Assembly (NCBI RefSeq): GCF_002933875.1
Contig: NZ_BFAV01000045.1
Coordinates: 111,122-175,121 of the forward strand
From: Desulfocucumis palustris
GTDB lineage: Bacteria > Bacillota > Desulfotomaculia > Desulfotomaculales > Desulfocucumaceae
Reading direction: 5' to 3'
DNA: 64,000 nt
Shown here: in pieces, positions 50,364-59,207 of the stretch
Layout of the letters: the number at the start of each line of letters is the position of its first letter
Numbering within the stretch: the first letter of the stretch is position 1
Translations under genes and position numbers: made by a program
The notes under the pieces: generated by a model
What the model was told of the DNA's origin: nothing
Databases searched by the model: none
Seen by the model: only the letters and a program-made list of their open reading frames with translations

Positions 50364-51110
50364 TCATCGTTTGCCCTGTTTTATGGCCTCCACATTACGC
50401 TTTATTTCTTCCAGTAAAATATCCCCTTTTTCGTATGGTACTATCTTGGTGGGGATTATGGTGAGGGAATGATTTTTAGCAGGTTCTTTTACGGGTTTGT
50501 TGTTTTTTGCTTTTTGTTTCTTTTTATTCGATAATACCGGCTTATTAGCCGCCGGATTATTTTGATGTGTTTTTTTCGGCGGGAATTTTTTTTCAATTGG
50601 CGGCGGGGTTTCGCCTTTTTCCACCGGGGCCGGGTCTATAGCCGCCGCGGCTTCCGCCTCCAGGGCTTCGCTGTGGCACAGGCCTGCCCGGGAGGTTTCC
50701 TGCGGGGTTTGGAGGTCCCCGGCGGTTTCAGTGTCGCCTCTGGCTGCGGGTGATGGAGATTCTGCCCCGGTAAAGGAAAGCGTCATTTGGGGGGAAGCGA
50801 CATCCAGCAGGGACTGAAAGTTAAACAGTACCGGTTCAAGGGCCAATATGTCTTCGGTGGTGCTGTCGGGGCCGGCGGTGTGCGCAACCGCTTTTTTGGC
50901 TTTTTCCACATAATCCGCCAGTTGGGCCAGAGCTTCTTCCAGTTCCCCGGCCCTTGCCTCCACCTCATTGATAATGATGTTGTTTAATTGGGCTCTTTCT
51001 TCGTTAAGCCGGTTGAGTTCCTCCCATTCTTTCTGTTTCAGGGCCGTAATATTGCCTGCCAGTTGTTGTATATTTTCCACAATATTTTTGTAACGCGCGA
51101 AATACTCCAT
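50364..51110 (-). CDS. coiled-coil protein with disordered Lys/Pro-rich tail, function unknown
   Basis: 248 aa, cytoplasmic. The first 85 residues are a coiled coil (MEYFARYKNIVENIQQLAG, LNEERAQLNNIIINEVEARAGELEEAL), the middle is Pro/Ser/Ala-rich and the C-terminal part is basic with KKKQKAKNNKPVKEPAK; a final KGDILLEEIKRNVEAI helix closes it. No domain recognised. The coiled coil resembles flagellar export chaperones in general style, but no flagellar gene is near. ATG 51110 is used because GGAGGGAG lies upstream; a longer frame begins at 51128. Confidence 0.6.
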   Translation of the reverse strand: MEYFARYKNIVENIQQLAGNITALKQKEWEELNRLNEERAQLNNIIINEVEARAGELEEALAQLADYVEKAKKAVAHTAGPDSTTEDILALEPVLFNFQSLLDVASPQMTLSFTGAESPSPAARGDTETAGDLQTPQETSRAGLCHSEALEAEAAAAIDPAPVEKGETPPPIEKKFPPKKTHQNNPAANKPVLSNKKKQKAKNNKPVKEPAKNHSLTIIPTKIVPYEKGDILLEEIKRNVEAIKQGKR

Positions 51111-51194
51111 AAGGTACTCCCTCCTCATTTTTTAATACCAGTATTTAACATTCTACACCGATAATTATTTTCCTTTTATTGGTAAACAGGATGA

Positions 51195-51227
51195 CAAAAA
51201 AATAATCCCCGTTAGCAATTAACGGGG
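51195..51227 (-). terminator. terminator of the small membrane peptide gene
   Basis: CCCCGTTA/TAACGGGG, 8-bp perfect stem; on the reverse strand it is followed by ATTATTTTTTTG. 25 nt after the stop of the 36-residue frame. Confidence 0.75.
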
Positions 51228-51251
51228 ATATAAAAGCCTCTATTTTTATAT

Positions 51252-51362
51252 TCAACCAATATCTGACCAGATTCTTCCTTTTCCAAAAATCATTTTGAAT
51301 GTTGCTACCACGATAACCAAAGGCACCGTACCCAGTATCAACAAACCTATTTCAGAGTCCAC
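51252..51362 (-). CDS. small membrane peptide, 36 aa
   Basis: Frame too short for usual prediction. The peptide has the segment GLLILGTVPLVIVVATFKMI as one hydrophobic helix, a basic turn FGKGRIW and the C-terminus SDIG. It begins with GTG 51362; AAAGGGGGGAG stands about 10 nt upstream, and a terminator follows the stop after 25 nt. Ribosome site, topology and terminator together support a real gene; function unknown. Confidence 0.55.
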   Translation of the reverse strand: MDSEIGLLILGTVPLVIVVATFKMIFGKGRIWSDIG

Positions 51363-51561
51363 GGAGTATAGTCTCCCCCCTTTAAAGATACTCTAGCAGA
51401 TTATGAACAAAAAGTAAACTAGGAAAAACGGTTGAAAAAAATCAAAAATCTTCAGGTGGTGACTATTAGTAATTGTATATCCGGATATCTCCCACAGGCT
51501 ACTTCATGCTCTTTAAATAATATTCAAAATCCCCTCCATTATACCGGAGATTTTGAGGGAT

Positions 51562-51588
51562 AAAAAAAACCCGCCTTCATAGCGGGTT
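51562..51588 (-). terminator. terminator of the 102-aa conserved gene
   Basis: AACCCGC/GCGGGTT with a 7-nt loop, followed on the reverse strand by TTTTTT. It overlaps the stop codon region of the gene at 51587-51895. Confidence 0.85.
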
Positions 51589-51895
51589 AGGATATCTGTA
51601 CATATAAAGCTTTTTCATCAGGATTGTATTTTGCTTCGAACTTTCCTTTTTGGGTAATTCCAAACTGGTTGAAGAATCCCTTACCAAACACCTTTGTTTT
51701 TCTGATTTCCATGCCGCCGTCATCCACCGCTCTGATCCGGATGGTTCTGGTGTCTTTATCATAAGCCAGTTCAATTCTATCGGCGGCCAGCTTTTCCCTT
51801 GCAATATTGTTTAAAACAACAGAAGTTTTAGATAAAGACACGATAGGTGCTTTCTCTTGTTTTTCTCCCCTGGGTTTATAAATTTCAAAAGCCAA
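51587..51895 (-). CDS. conserved hypothetical protein, 102 aa
   Basis: Recognised as a small protein repeatedly found in Firmicutes but without an assigned role. Begins MAFEIYKPRGEK, then VSLSKTSVVLNNIAREKL, VELAYDKD-like segments (IELAYDKDTRTIRIRAV) and ends in a beta-rich part FEAKYNPDEKALYVQ. No membrane segment. ATG 51895 after AAAGGAG. Monocistronic with its own terminator. Confidence 0.75.
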   Translation of the reverse strand: MAFEIYKPRGEKQEKAPIVSLSKTSVVLNNIAREKLAADRIELAYDKDTRTIRIRAVDDGGMEIRKTKVFGKGFFNQFGITQKGKFEAKYNPDEKALYVQIS

Positions 51896-52043
51896 TGCGG
51901 TACACTCCTTTTATTTTTTTTGTATTATAACCAATAATAAAGTATAGGTAAACATTTATTTGCAATTTTAACATCAACTTTTTTATTTTACAGTTTCGTC
52001 AAATATTTTGACCCATTATAGACAAGACAACTTTTTTACACTG

Positions 52044-52973
52044 TTAATATAATTTTGCTTCTTTTTCCGGTGGATTATTTTCAGTTTTTAGCTGAATCAG
52101 GATTACAGCGGCCAGTATCAATATGCAGCCAATGATCTGAACAGATGTAAGTATCTCACCAAGACAAATAAATGCGGCCAAGGCCGCCACCACCGGCTCC
52201 AAGGTGCTGGTTATGCCGGTTTTGACGGGTGAAAGATAATTTAAGCCCTTGAAGAAAAAACCAAAGGGCAGAATGGTTGCAAAAATCGCAATATACAAAA
52301 AAAACAACCATGTCTGCCAGTTGTAGTTCATCAGGGTTAACCAGGGCGCTTTATAAAATCCCCAGACCAGCGCGCCCACGCCGAAGCCCCATGTCAGTAA
52401 TGTCCATGGCTTGTAAGTTTCCAGGCCCCGTTTTCCATATACCGTATAAAAGGCGAATGACAAAGCGGAAGCTATGCCGCTGGCCAGTCCCCAGGAGTTT
52501 ACCGCCAGTCCTCCGCCCATGCTGCCGCGAACTATGAGAAAGCCGCCGGACAGGGCCAGTACCAGAGCCGAACCGTTAAACACCGCCAGCTTTTCCCGGC
52601 CCCTCAGCAATCCGTAAATAAGTACAAAGGCAGGCGCCAGGTATTGTAAAAATATGGCTGTGGCCACATTGGTTTGGCTAATGGTAAAAAGATATGTGAA
52701 CTGAACGGCGGCTACCCCGAAAAAACCGAATACGGCCATGTAGGGCCAGTGCCGCCTGGGGACATAAAGGGATTTTCTATCGGCAACCAGCAGATAGGCA
52801 AACAGTATTAAAAAAGAAAAAGCGAGACGGAGCTGTACCAGATCGAAGGGGCTGACATTATTATTAAACATGAATTTGGCCGCGGTGCCGGATACGCCCC
52901 ACATCGCCGCGGCAGCGATTACAAAAATAAATCCTCTTAAGTTTTGCTTTTCTTCCTGGTTTATATCTGTCAT
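52044..52973 (-). CDS. EamA/DMT superfamily transporter
   Basis: 309 aa with ten hydrophobic helices in two EamA repeats (about 14-145 and 160-295): FIFVIAAAAMWGVSGTAAKF starts the first, WGLASGIASALSFAFYTVYGKR the second. Exporter of metabolites or drugs; substrate unknown. ATG 52973, with GGGGGA upstream. Divergent from uppP. Confidence 0.88.
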   Translation of the reverse strand: MTDINQEEKQNLRGFIFVIAAAAMWGVSGTAAKFMFNNNVSPFDLVQLRLAFSFLILFAYLLVADRKSLYVPRRHWPYMAVFGFFGVAAVQFTYLFTISQTNVATAIFLQYLAPAFVLIYGLLRGREKLAVFNGSALVLALSGGFLIVRGSMGGGLAVNSWGLASGIASALSFAFYTVYGKRGLETYKPWTLLTWGFGVGALVWGFYKAPWLTLMNYNWQTWLFFLYIAIFATILPFGFFFKGLNYLSPVKTGITSTLEPVVAALAAFICLGEILTSVQIIGCILILAAVILIQLKTENNPPEKEAKLY

Positions 52974-53200
52974 GGTTATCCCCCGGGTTCATCACGTATT
53001 TTTCAACATTCTTTAATATTTCGTGTTGTTTTTTGCCATACCTGCCTGAAGTATCACCCAAGGACGTTAATGCATTTATATAGTCCGTATGCTATAATTG
53101 TTTTGTTTTTATAAAAGGTCATTGGGGGTAGCCGCGGCGCCGGGCCGGCTTCCGGGGTTATTTTGTGGGACTTAGTAAACAGTGAAAGGAAACCAGTCAA

Positions 53201-53998
53201 ATGATTGATATTTTCAAAGCTGTAATACTTGGTATAGTGGAAGGGATTACCGAGTTTTTACCAATATCATCCACCGGTCATTTAATATTGGTTAACGAGT
53301 TTGTAGGCTTTACAGGAAATTTTGCGCATATGTTTGATGTGGCAATACAATTGGGAGCAATACTATCTGTTGTGGTTTATTTCAGGCATAAGCTTTTTCC
53401 TTTTAGCAAATCAAGCGTAACAGAGAAAAGAAAGGTATTTGCAATTTGGAAAAAAACCATTGTGGGGGTTTTACCGGCGCTATTAATCGGCGCGGCTTTA
53501 GGAGACCATATTGAGGAAAAGCTTTTTAACCCTGTTACCGTATCAATTGCATTGCTAATAGGCGGTTTTGTTTTGATTTTCATTGAAAACAGGAGAAAGC
53601 GCATTCGCATTAGGGATATCCATTTATTGGATTATAAAACTGCTTTTATAATAGGATTTATTCAATGCCTGGCAATGATTCCCGGAACGTCCAGGTCCGC
53701 CGCCACTATAATCGGCGCAATGCTATTGGGAGTCTCGCGGGTTGTGGCCGCTGAATATTCATTTTTCCTGGCTATTCCCACAATGTTCGCAGCCACCTCT
53801 TATTCCCTTCTTAAAATTGGCTTTGCCTTAACTTCGTCTCAATTGCAAGTATTGATTGTTGGGTTTGTTGTTTCTTTTATAGTGGCATTATTGGTAATAG
53901 CGGGCTTCATGAATTTTATTTCCAGTAAGGACTTCAAACCTTTTGGCTACTATAGAATAATATTGGGCTTGCTTGTATTAATATATTTTTATTTCTAA
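53201..53998 (+). CDS. uppP: undecaprenyl-diphosphatase (UppP/BacA)
   Basis: Membrane phosphatase that recycles the C55 lipid carrier of cell-wall synthesis and gives bacitracin tolerance. 265 aa with eight hydrophobic helices. Family motifs: GIVEGITEFLPISSTGHLIL near the N-terminus and MIPGTSRSAATIIGAMLLG (about 168-187). ATG 53201 after AAAGGAAAC. AT-richer than its neighbours. Confidence 0.95.
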   Translation: MIDIFKAVILGIVEGITEFLPISSTGHLILVNEFVGFTGNFAHMFDVAIQLGAILSVVVYFRHKLFPFSKSSVTEKRKVFAIWKKTIVGVLPALLIGAALGDHIEEKLFNPVTVSIALLIGGFVLIFIENRRKRIRIRDIHLLDYKTAFIIGFIQCLAMIPGTSRSAATIIGAMLLGVSRVVAAEYSFFLAIPTMFAATSYSLLKIGFALTSSQLQVLIVGFVVSFIVALLVIAGFMNFISSKDFKPFGYYRIILGLLVLIYFYF

Positions 53999-54381
53999 AA
54001 CCACACCTCGCCGGGAGACACCTCCGCCACGGGGTCGCCACGGGGGTCGCCACGGGGGTCGCCACGGGGGTCGCCACGGGGACGTTTCCGGTGCCAGGCG
54101 CCGTGCCACGCACGCGCCATCGACGGTTCCATCGTCTTCCTTCCGGTCCTTTGTTACCCTTCGAGGATGTTTGAATCGTCCCAAGGCTTCCCTGAACCAT
54201 CTCCATAGCTTCCCGAAAAAGGTTTATTCCCGGGGTTTACTTCAGGGTTATAGGGGTTTTTCTTTTTCAGGGGCGGGTACGTAAAAATTATTAAAAAAAG
54301 CTGTTTAATTTTGGTTTTTCAAATTTATGACAAATAATTAACGGTCCGCTGTGCTATAATTTACCAAAGGAGGTAATTATA
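53999..54381. other. intergenic region with tandem repeat and decayed sequence
   Basis: 383 nt. Contains the 12-bp tandem repeat at 54025-54084, followed by GTGCCAGGCGCCGTGCCACG, a palindrome-like word, and sequence of unknown origin to about 54250. No coding region recognised. A TATAAT box at 54355-54360 lies 22 nt before the ftsK GTG, with no good -35. Confidence 0.5.
54025..54084. repeat. 12-bp tandem repeat (CGCCACGGGGGT), five units
   Basis: Units of 11-12 bp: CGCCACGGGGT, then three copies of CGCCACGGGGGT, then CGCCACGGGG. Differences are in the G count, as expected for replication slippage. No gene reads through it convincingly. Confidence 0.9.
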
Positions 54382-56637
54382 GTGAGCGGACCAAAGCCTT
54401 TTAACAGGAGATTTAATTCTGAAATTGCCGGTATCGTTATGTTTTCCCTGGCTCTTTTGGGGGTGGTCTGTCTCTTTAACCCCAAAGTCGGCCTGGTTAC
54501 TTATTACGTTGAAAAACTATTGAGAATATCCACCGGTGAGGGGCGTTTCCTTTTTCCCGTGCTGCTGGCCTATCTGGGTGTAAGGCTGATCCAAAAATCC
54601 CCCCGGGAAGGCACTCCCCAGCAGGTATACGGGGGCATAGTGCTGTTCATGGTGTCCTTAACGGTAATACACCTTTTCGTTCCCGGAGGCAAGAGCTGGG
54701 GGAGCGGACTCCGGGGCGAGGGGGGAGGACTGCTGGGCGCGTTGATTTCAATGCTGCTGTGGCGCTCCTTCGGGCTGGCGGGGACGGTAATCATATTAAC
54801 CGCCTTTGCCCTGATAGGGATTATGCTGGTTTTCAACTGGCGTTTAAATGATCTGTATATCAGGATAAAAAACAGATTGCAAACCTTGTTTAACGGGATA
54901 AAGACTTTTTTAATCAATTTTTTATTTGTTGAGGAGCCGGAGGAGGAAAAAGGCCCTCATCCCATAATAATTGATTTTTGCGGGGATGAGCAGGTGGAGA
55001 CAAGAGAAGCATCGTCTGGGGAGCACCGGGGGGAAGAATCCTCCGGCGAAAAAACCGGCTCCGGGGCGGTTAAGCCTGTTAACGGCGGACCGGTATTGCG
55101 CCTGGTGAAGACGCCGGACAGTCGCTGGAACCAGCAGTTTTCCGAAGGCTATTACGAGCCTGAGGAGAGAAATCCGGCCCGGGGAGCGGAATATCATCTT
55201 CCCCCCATGTCGCTTTTGTCAAGACCTTCCACTGCCAGGAATGTCAAGGCCAGCAAGGATATTACCGATAATATCCGTATACTGGAGGAGACCCTTGAAA
55301 GCTTCGGGGTTAAAGCGAAAGTCACCCAGGTTTCCCGGGGGCCGGCTATTACCAGATATGAGATACAGCCTCCGCCGGGGATAAAGGTCAGCAGGATTGT
55401 CAGCCTGGCCGATGATGTGGCTCTTTCCATGGCGGCGCCGGATGTGCGTATAGAAGCTCCCATACCCGGCAAGGCGGCTGTGGGCATAGAAGTGCCCAAC
55501 AGGGAAATTTCCACTGTTCATCTGAGGGAACTGCTGGAAACCGATGAGTTTCAGAAGGCTCCCTCCCGGCTGACGGTGTCCCTGGGCAAAGATATTGCGG
55601 GAACCCCGGTGGTGGCGGATCTGGCTTTGATGCCGCACCTGCTTATAGCCGGAGCCACAGGTTCCGGTAAAAGTGTTTGCCTGAATACTTTAATCGCCAG
55701 CATGCTTTTTAAAGCCACTCCGGAACAGCTTAAATTTTTAATCATCGATCCCAAAATGGTTGAGCTGGCAACTTATAACGGAATACCCCACCTTATTTCC
55801 CCGGTGGTTACCGATCCTAAAAAAGCAGCCACGTCCCTGCGCTGGGCGGTTAAAGAAATGGAATACCGTTACGAGCTGTTTGCCTCCGCGGGGGTGAGGG
55901 ATATCACCCGCTACAACAATTCTTCAACCGGCCGGGAACCGTCCCGGAGCCCGTTGCCCTACATAGTTGTAATTATCGACGAACTGGCTGATTTGATGAT
56001 GGTGGCTCCCGCCGATGTGGAGGATTCCGTTTGCAGGCTGGCCCAAATGGCCAGGGCGGCGGGCATCCATCTGATGATTGCCACCCAGCGCCCTTCCGTG
56101 GATGTTATTACGGGGTTGATAAAAGCCAACATTCCTTCAAGGATTTCCTTTGCCGTGTCGTCCCAGATTGATTCCCGCACCATACTGGACATGGGGGGAG
56201 CGGAAAAGCTGCTGGGTAAGGGAGACATGCTTTTCTTTCCGGTGGGCGCCGCCAAGCCCGTAAGAATTCAGGGGGCCTATCTGTCCGACAGGGAAGTTGA
56301 ACAGCTTGTATCCTTTTGGAAAAAACAGGCCGTTCCGGTTTATCTCGAAAGCCTTACCGCCGGTGAGCCGGAAGCGGCGGCGGCGTATGAACCGGAGGAT
56401 GAACTGCTTCCCCGGGCGGTGGAGATTTTTATTGAAACAGGCCACGCCTCAATATCCATGCTGCAGCGCCGGCTGCACATAGGTTATGCCCGGGCCGCCA
56501 GGATTATAGACATTATGGAAAGGAAAGGTATTGTCGGCTCATTCGAGGGAAGCAAACCCAGAGCGGTTCTGATGACCATGGAGCAGTACGAACAGACCTT
56601 CAATAAAGTTGGAAATAAAAATATTTCAGGAAACTAA
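54382..56637 (+). CDS. DNA translocase FtsK/SpoIIIE
   Basis: Septal DNA pump, 751 aa. Four or five N-terminal membrane helices (about 15-150), a variable linker, alpha and beta motor domains with Walker A GATGSGKSVCLNTLI (about 424), Walker B PYIVVIIDELADLMM, ATQRPSVDVITGLIK, and a C-terminal gamma domain (DELLPRAVEIFIETGHASISMLQR in parts) that reads KOPS/SRS sequences. In this organism it will serve division and, if SpoIIIE, chromosome transfer into the forespore. GTG 54382 with AAAGGAGG, a strong ribosome site. Confidence 0.95.
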   Translation: MSGPKPFNRRFNSEIAGIVMFSLALLGVVCLFNPKVGLVTYYVEKLLRISTGEGRFLFPVLLAYLGVRLIQKSPREGTPQQVYGGIVLFMVSLTVIHLFVPGGKSWGSGLRGEGGGLLGALISMLLWRSFGLAGTVIILTAFALIGIMLVFNWRLNDLYIRIKNRLQTLFNGIKTFLINFLFVEEPEEEKGPHPIIIDFCGDEQVETREASSGEHRGEESSGEKTGSGAVKPVNGGPVLRLVKTPDSRWNQQFSEGYYEPEERNPARGAEYHLPPMSLLSRPSTARNVKASKDITDNIRILEETLESFGVKAKVTQVSRGPAITRYEIQPPPGIKVSRIVSLADDVALSMAAPDVRIEAPIPGKAAVGIEVPNREISTVHLRELLETDEFQKAPSRLTVSLGKDIAGTPVVADLALMPHLLIAGATGSGKSVCLNTLIASMLFKATPEQLKFLIIDPKMVELATYNGIPHLISPVVTDPKKAATSLRWAVKEMEYRYELFASAGVRDITRYNNSSTGREPSRSPLPYIVVIIDELADLMMVAPADVEDSVCRLAQMARAAGIHLMIATQRPSVDVITGLIKANIPSRISFAVSSQIDSRTILDMGGAEKLLGKGDMLFFPVGAAKPVRIQGAYLSDREVEQLVSFWKKQAVPVYLESLTAGEPEAAAAYEPEDELLPRAVEIFIETGHASISMLQRRLHIGYARAARIIDIMERKGIVGSFEGSKPRAVLMTMEQYEQTFNKVGNKNISGN

Positions 56638-56855
56638 AGGAATTTTATTTTTTCTGTCGAAGGACAATTGCAGATAAAGCCAAAACCATAATATTTTACT
56701 AGAACCTGGCGGGAATTTTGTATTATCATTGAGGATATGCTAAAATTAACGTGTAATAAATACTGAATCCGAATACTTTTTAAACCCCGGAGACGGTTTA
56801 TTTTCCGTTTGGCGGGGTTGATTGGTTTACCCGTTGTTTGGAGTTGTTGACATTA

Positions 56856-57980
56856 ATGGCTAAAGACATAAAAATTGAAGACGCTTTTAATATGCCGGGA
56901 GCTACTCTGGTGGATGTCCGCTCTGAGAATGAATATAATGAAGACACAATTCCCGGAGCTGTTAACATACCTCTTTTAAACAATGAAGAAAGAGCCATGG
57001 TGGGGACGGTATACAAGAGAGAAAATCCCGTAAAGGCCAGGCGGCTGGGATTGAATCTGATTTCCCCGAGATTGCCGGCGATGCTGCGGGAATATGAGCA
57101 GAAAGCCTCAAATGGCAGGGATGTTGTATTGTTTTGCTGGCGGGGGGGGCTCCGCAGCCAGTTCGTAACCTATATGCTGGATTTGATGGGTTTTAACGTA
57201 TACCGGGTCGCGGGGGGCTATAAATCCTATAGAAAGTATATTAATAGCTATCTGGAGAGGGAGTTGCCCCATAGGGCCGTGGTAATACACGGTCTTACCG
57301 GCGTGGGCAAGACTGAGGTATTAAAAGGCCTTGAAGCCAGGGGCCTTCCGGTCCTCGATCTGGAAGGGCTGGCTTGCCACAGGGGTTCAGTGTTCGGCAA
57401 GATAGGAATGCCGCTCTCCCCTTCCCAAAAAAAATTTGAGAGCATGATTGTGAAGAATTTTGTTGCCTCGGCAAAACAGGGCGTTTTTGTGGTTGAATGC
57501 GAAAGCAAAAGACTGGGCAGGCTGCTGGTGCCGCAATCGGTCATAAATTCAATGAAAATGGGCTATAATATACTTCTCTATGCCTCAATTCAGGAAAGAA
57601 TACACCGCTCCGTGAAGGAATATGTCAGCGGGTCCGACGCCAATATGCAGTCCCTGGTGGAAGCGATACAATCCATCACCAGATATCTGGGGAACGCAAA
57701 GGCGGATAAACTGGTTAACCTCCTGCGGGAAAAGAAATATGAAGATGCGGTTGAAATATTGCTGTTGGATTATTATGATCCATTGTACAAGTATCCCAAT
57801 GGACCTGATTCCAGCTACCATCTGTCAGTTGATACGGGTAATATTAACAGGGCGGTGGATGTTGTCGCAGAATTTGTTGCCGGCTTACCCGAATATGGTA
57901 TTCCGGTGAATGGAGGTGTTAGGGTTGGAAATAGGGAAAGCCCTGAAGGCAGCCAGGGAAGCCAGGGGTCTTTCGCTTAA
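56856..57980 (+). CDS. selU: tRNA 2-selenouridine synthase
   Basis: Replaces sulfur by selenium in the wobble 2-thiouridine of tRNAs, with selenophosphate as donor; 374 aa. N-terminal rhodanese domain with the active-site cysteine in LFCWRGGLRSQ (about C92), then a P-loop region GLTGVGKTEVLKGLE (about 145) and an ATPase-like domain. Also named mnmH/ybbB. The presence suggests selenium metabolism. ATG 56856 is used; the in-frame TTG 56838 overlaps GGAG. Its 3' end overlaps the rodZ-like gene by 56 nt, with a tail rich in Gly, Ser and Gln. Confidence 0.9.
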   Translation: MAKDIKIEDAFNMPGATLVDVRSENEYNEDTIPGAVNIPLLNNEERAMVGTVYKRENPVKARRLGLNLISPRLPAMLREYEQKASNGRDVVLFCWRGGLRSQFVTYMLDLMGFNVYRVAGGYKSYRKYINSYLERELPHRAVVIHGLTGVGKTEVLKGLEARGLPVLDLEGLACHRGSVFGKIGMPLSPSQKKFESMIVKNFVASAKQGVFVVECESKRLGRLLVPQSVINSMKMGYNILLYASIQERIHRSVKEYVSGSDANMQSLVEAIQSITRYLGNAKADKLVNLLREKKYEDAVEILLLDYYDPLYKYPNGPDSSYHLSVDTGNINRAVDVVAEFVAGLPEYGIPVNGGVRVGNRESPEGSQGSQGSFA

Positions 57981-58680
57981 CGATGTGGAGGCTGATATCA
58001 AAATTCGCCTTAAATACCTTGAGGCCCTGGAGAACGAAGATTATGGAGTTCTCCCGGGAAAGGCCTATGAAAAAGGTTTTTTAAAAAATTATGCGCAGTA
58101 TCTGGGGTTGAACCCCAATGAAGTTATTGCGGCTTATCTAAATGAGCAAAGGGTGGAGGAAGAACCTGAGCCTGATGTAATAGAAGCGCCGCCACCTGTG
58201 AAGAGTGGGAACGGCAAACGGCTTGTCCTGGGATTGTTGCTGGCCGGAGTGGTTCTTGTCGTGGGTGTTTTTGCCATACTCCCGTCCTTGCAGGAAAAAG
58301 AACCGGGACAGTCCGGGCGGCAGGAAAATTATGTGGCTGAAAAGGAACAGACTCCGGCTCCAAACGGGAATAAAGAAAATATTCCCGGTGAGTCCGAAAA
58401 TCAGGCGCCTTCCGCCGAGGTGCAGCCGGAGGGAGTTGACATCACCCTTAATGTAACGGATAGGGCCAGCTGGATGCTGGTGGTTGTGGACGGTCAAACA
58501 CAGTTTACGGGTGAAGTGGCCCCGGGCCAGAGTAAAAGTTTTCATGGCCAGGAGAGAATATGGGTTAAACTGGGTAATGCGGGTGATGTTAATGTTAATT
58601 TCAACGGAGAGGATATAGGCGTTCTCGGCCAGCGCGGAGATGTTGTGGCCAGGGAGTTCACAGCCGGAACTCAGGGATAA
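57925..58680 (+). CDS. RodZ-like helix-turn-helix protein with DUF4115 domain
   Basis: 251 aa. Cytoplasmic HTH_25 domain at the N-terminus (IGKALKAAREARGLSLNDVEADIKI, residues 2-70), one membrane helix (about 97-118, LVLGLLLAGVVLVVGVFAI), a low-complexity extracytoplasmic linker, and a C-terminal DUF4115 beta domain from about 170 (DRASWMLVVVDGQTQF). Members shape the cell by binding MreB or, as in sporulating Firmicutes, act at the membrane. The start is TTG 57925, since GGAGGTG is 6 nt before it; an ATG at 57910 lies in that site. Confidence 0.85.
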   Translation: MEIGKALKAAREARGLSLNDVEADIKIRLKYLEALENEDYGVLPGKAYEKGFLKNYAQYLGLNPNEVIAAYLNEQRVEEEPEPDVIEAPPPVKSGNGKRLVLGLLLAGVVLVVGVFAILPSLQEKEPGQSGRQENYVAEKEQTPAPNGNKENIPGESENQAPSAEVQPEGVDITLNVTDRASWMLVVVDGQTQFTGEVAPGQSKSFHGQERIWVKLGNAGDVNVNFNGEDIGVLGQRGDVVAREFTAGTQG

Positions 58681-58712
58681 TTGCGGGGGTTAATGGTGCC
58701 TGTAATTGCCTG

Positions 58713-58741
58713 TTGAATTCTATTCAATAATATATTATAAT
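58713..58741 (+). promoter_or_regulatory. sigma-A promoter of rnpB
   Basis: TTGAAT, 17-bp spacer, TATAAT. Transcription would start near 58749, at the 5' arm of the RNase P RNA. Confidence 0.75.
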
Positions 58742-58749
58742 TCTCTTTG

Positions 58750-59119
58750 CGCTTTAAAAGTACGGTGAGCAGTTGCTGTTCCCATAGGGAGCAGAGGAAA
58801 GTCGAGACACGCACATATTCAAATATGTAAAACGGTGCCCGGCGCAAGCCGGGGCAGGGCGACCTGACGACGGCGAAAGGAACTCATGAAAGTTTCCGGT
58901 AGCTGTAAAGTGCCACAGAAACCATGTCACCGGGCGACCGGTGAGTGCAAGGGTAAACTCCGCCGGCGTGCAACCCAAATAGGTGACTTTAAGTCACGGG
59001 TAGGGGCACCCCCTTAATAGGGGGAAGGAAGGATTCTTATATAAAAGAACCCTTTCTTAGATAGATAACTGCTTGAAAAACAGAATCTCGCTTACAGCCG
59101 TGTCTTTTAAGACCGCGCC
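58750..59119 (+). ncRNA. rnpB: RNase P RNA (catalytic subunit)
   Basis: Ribozyme that trims tRNA 5' leaders. Signature segments: GAGGAAAGTC (about 58793), ACAGAAA (58915), and AGATAGATAACTGC (59059) followed by ACAGAATCTCGCTTACAG in the catalytic core. The closing helix P1 pairs GCGCTTTAAAAG, then ACGG near the 5' end with CCGTG, then CTTTTAAG at the 3' end. Size of about 370 nt fits. The sequence after GAGGAAAGTC (GAGACACGC) is not the usual CGGGCTCC, a mild oddity. Its own promoter and a strong terminator surround it. Confidence 0.9.
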
Positions 59120-59128
59120 AAGGTAAGA

Positions 59129-59160
59129 AAAGACCCCTGGATAAATCAGGGGTCTTTTTT
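59129..59160 (+). terminator. rnpB terminator
   Basis: AAGACCCCTG/CAGGGGTCTT with a 7-nt loop, followed by TTTTTT. Confidence 0.9.
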
Positions 59161-59207
59161 GTTGGTTGCATGCCTTTGGAATTATTATCGCCGCCGGCGC
59201 GGTTTAG

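Noticed and set aside
54025..54084. Tandem repeat as a CRISPR array
   Set aside because: Units are 12 bp without spacers, and no cas gene is present.
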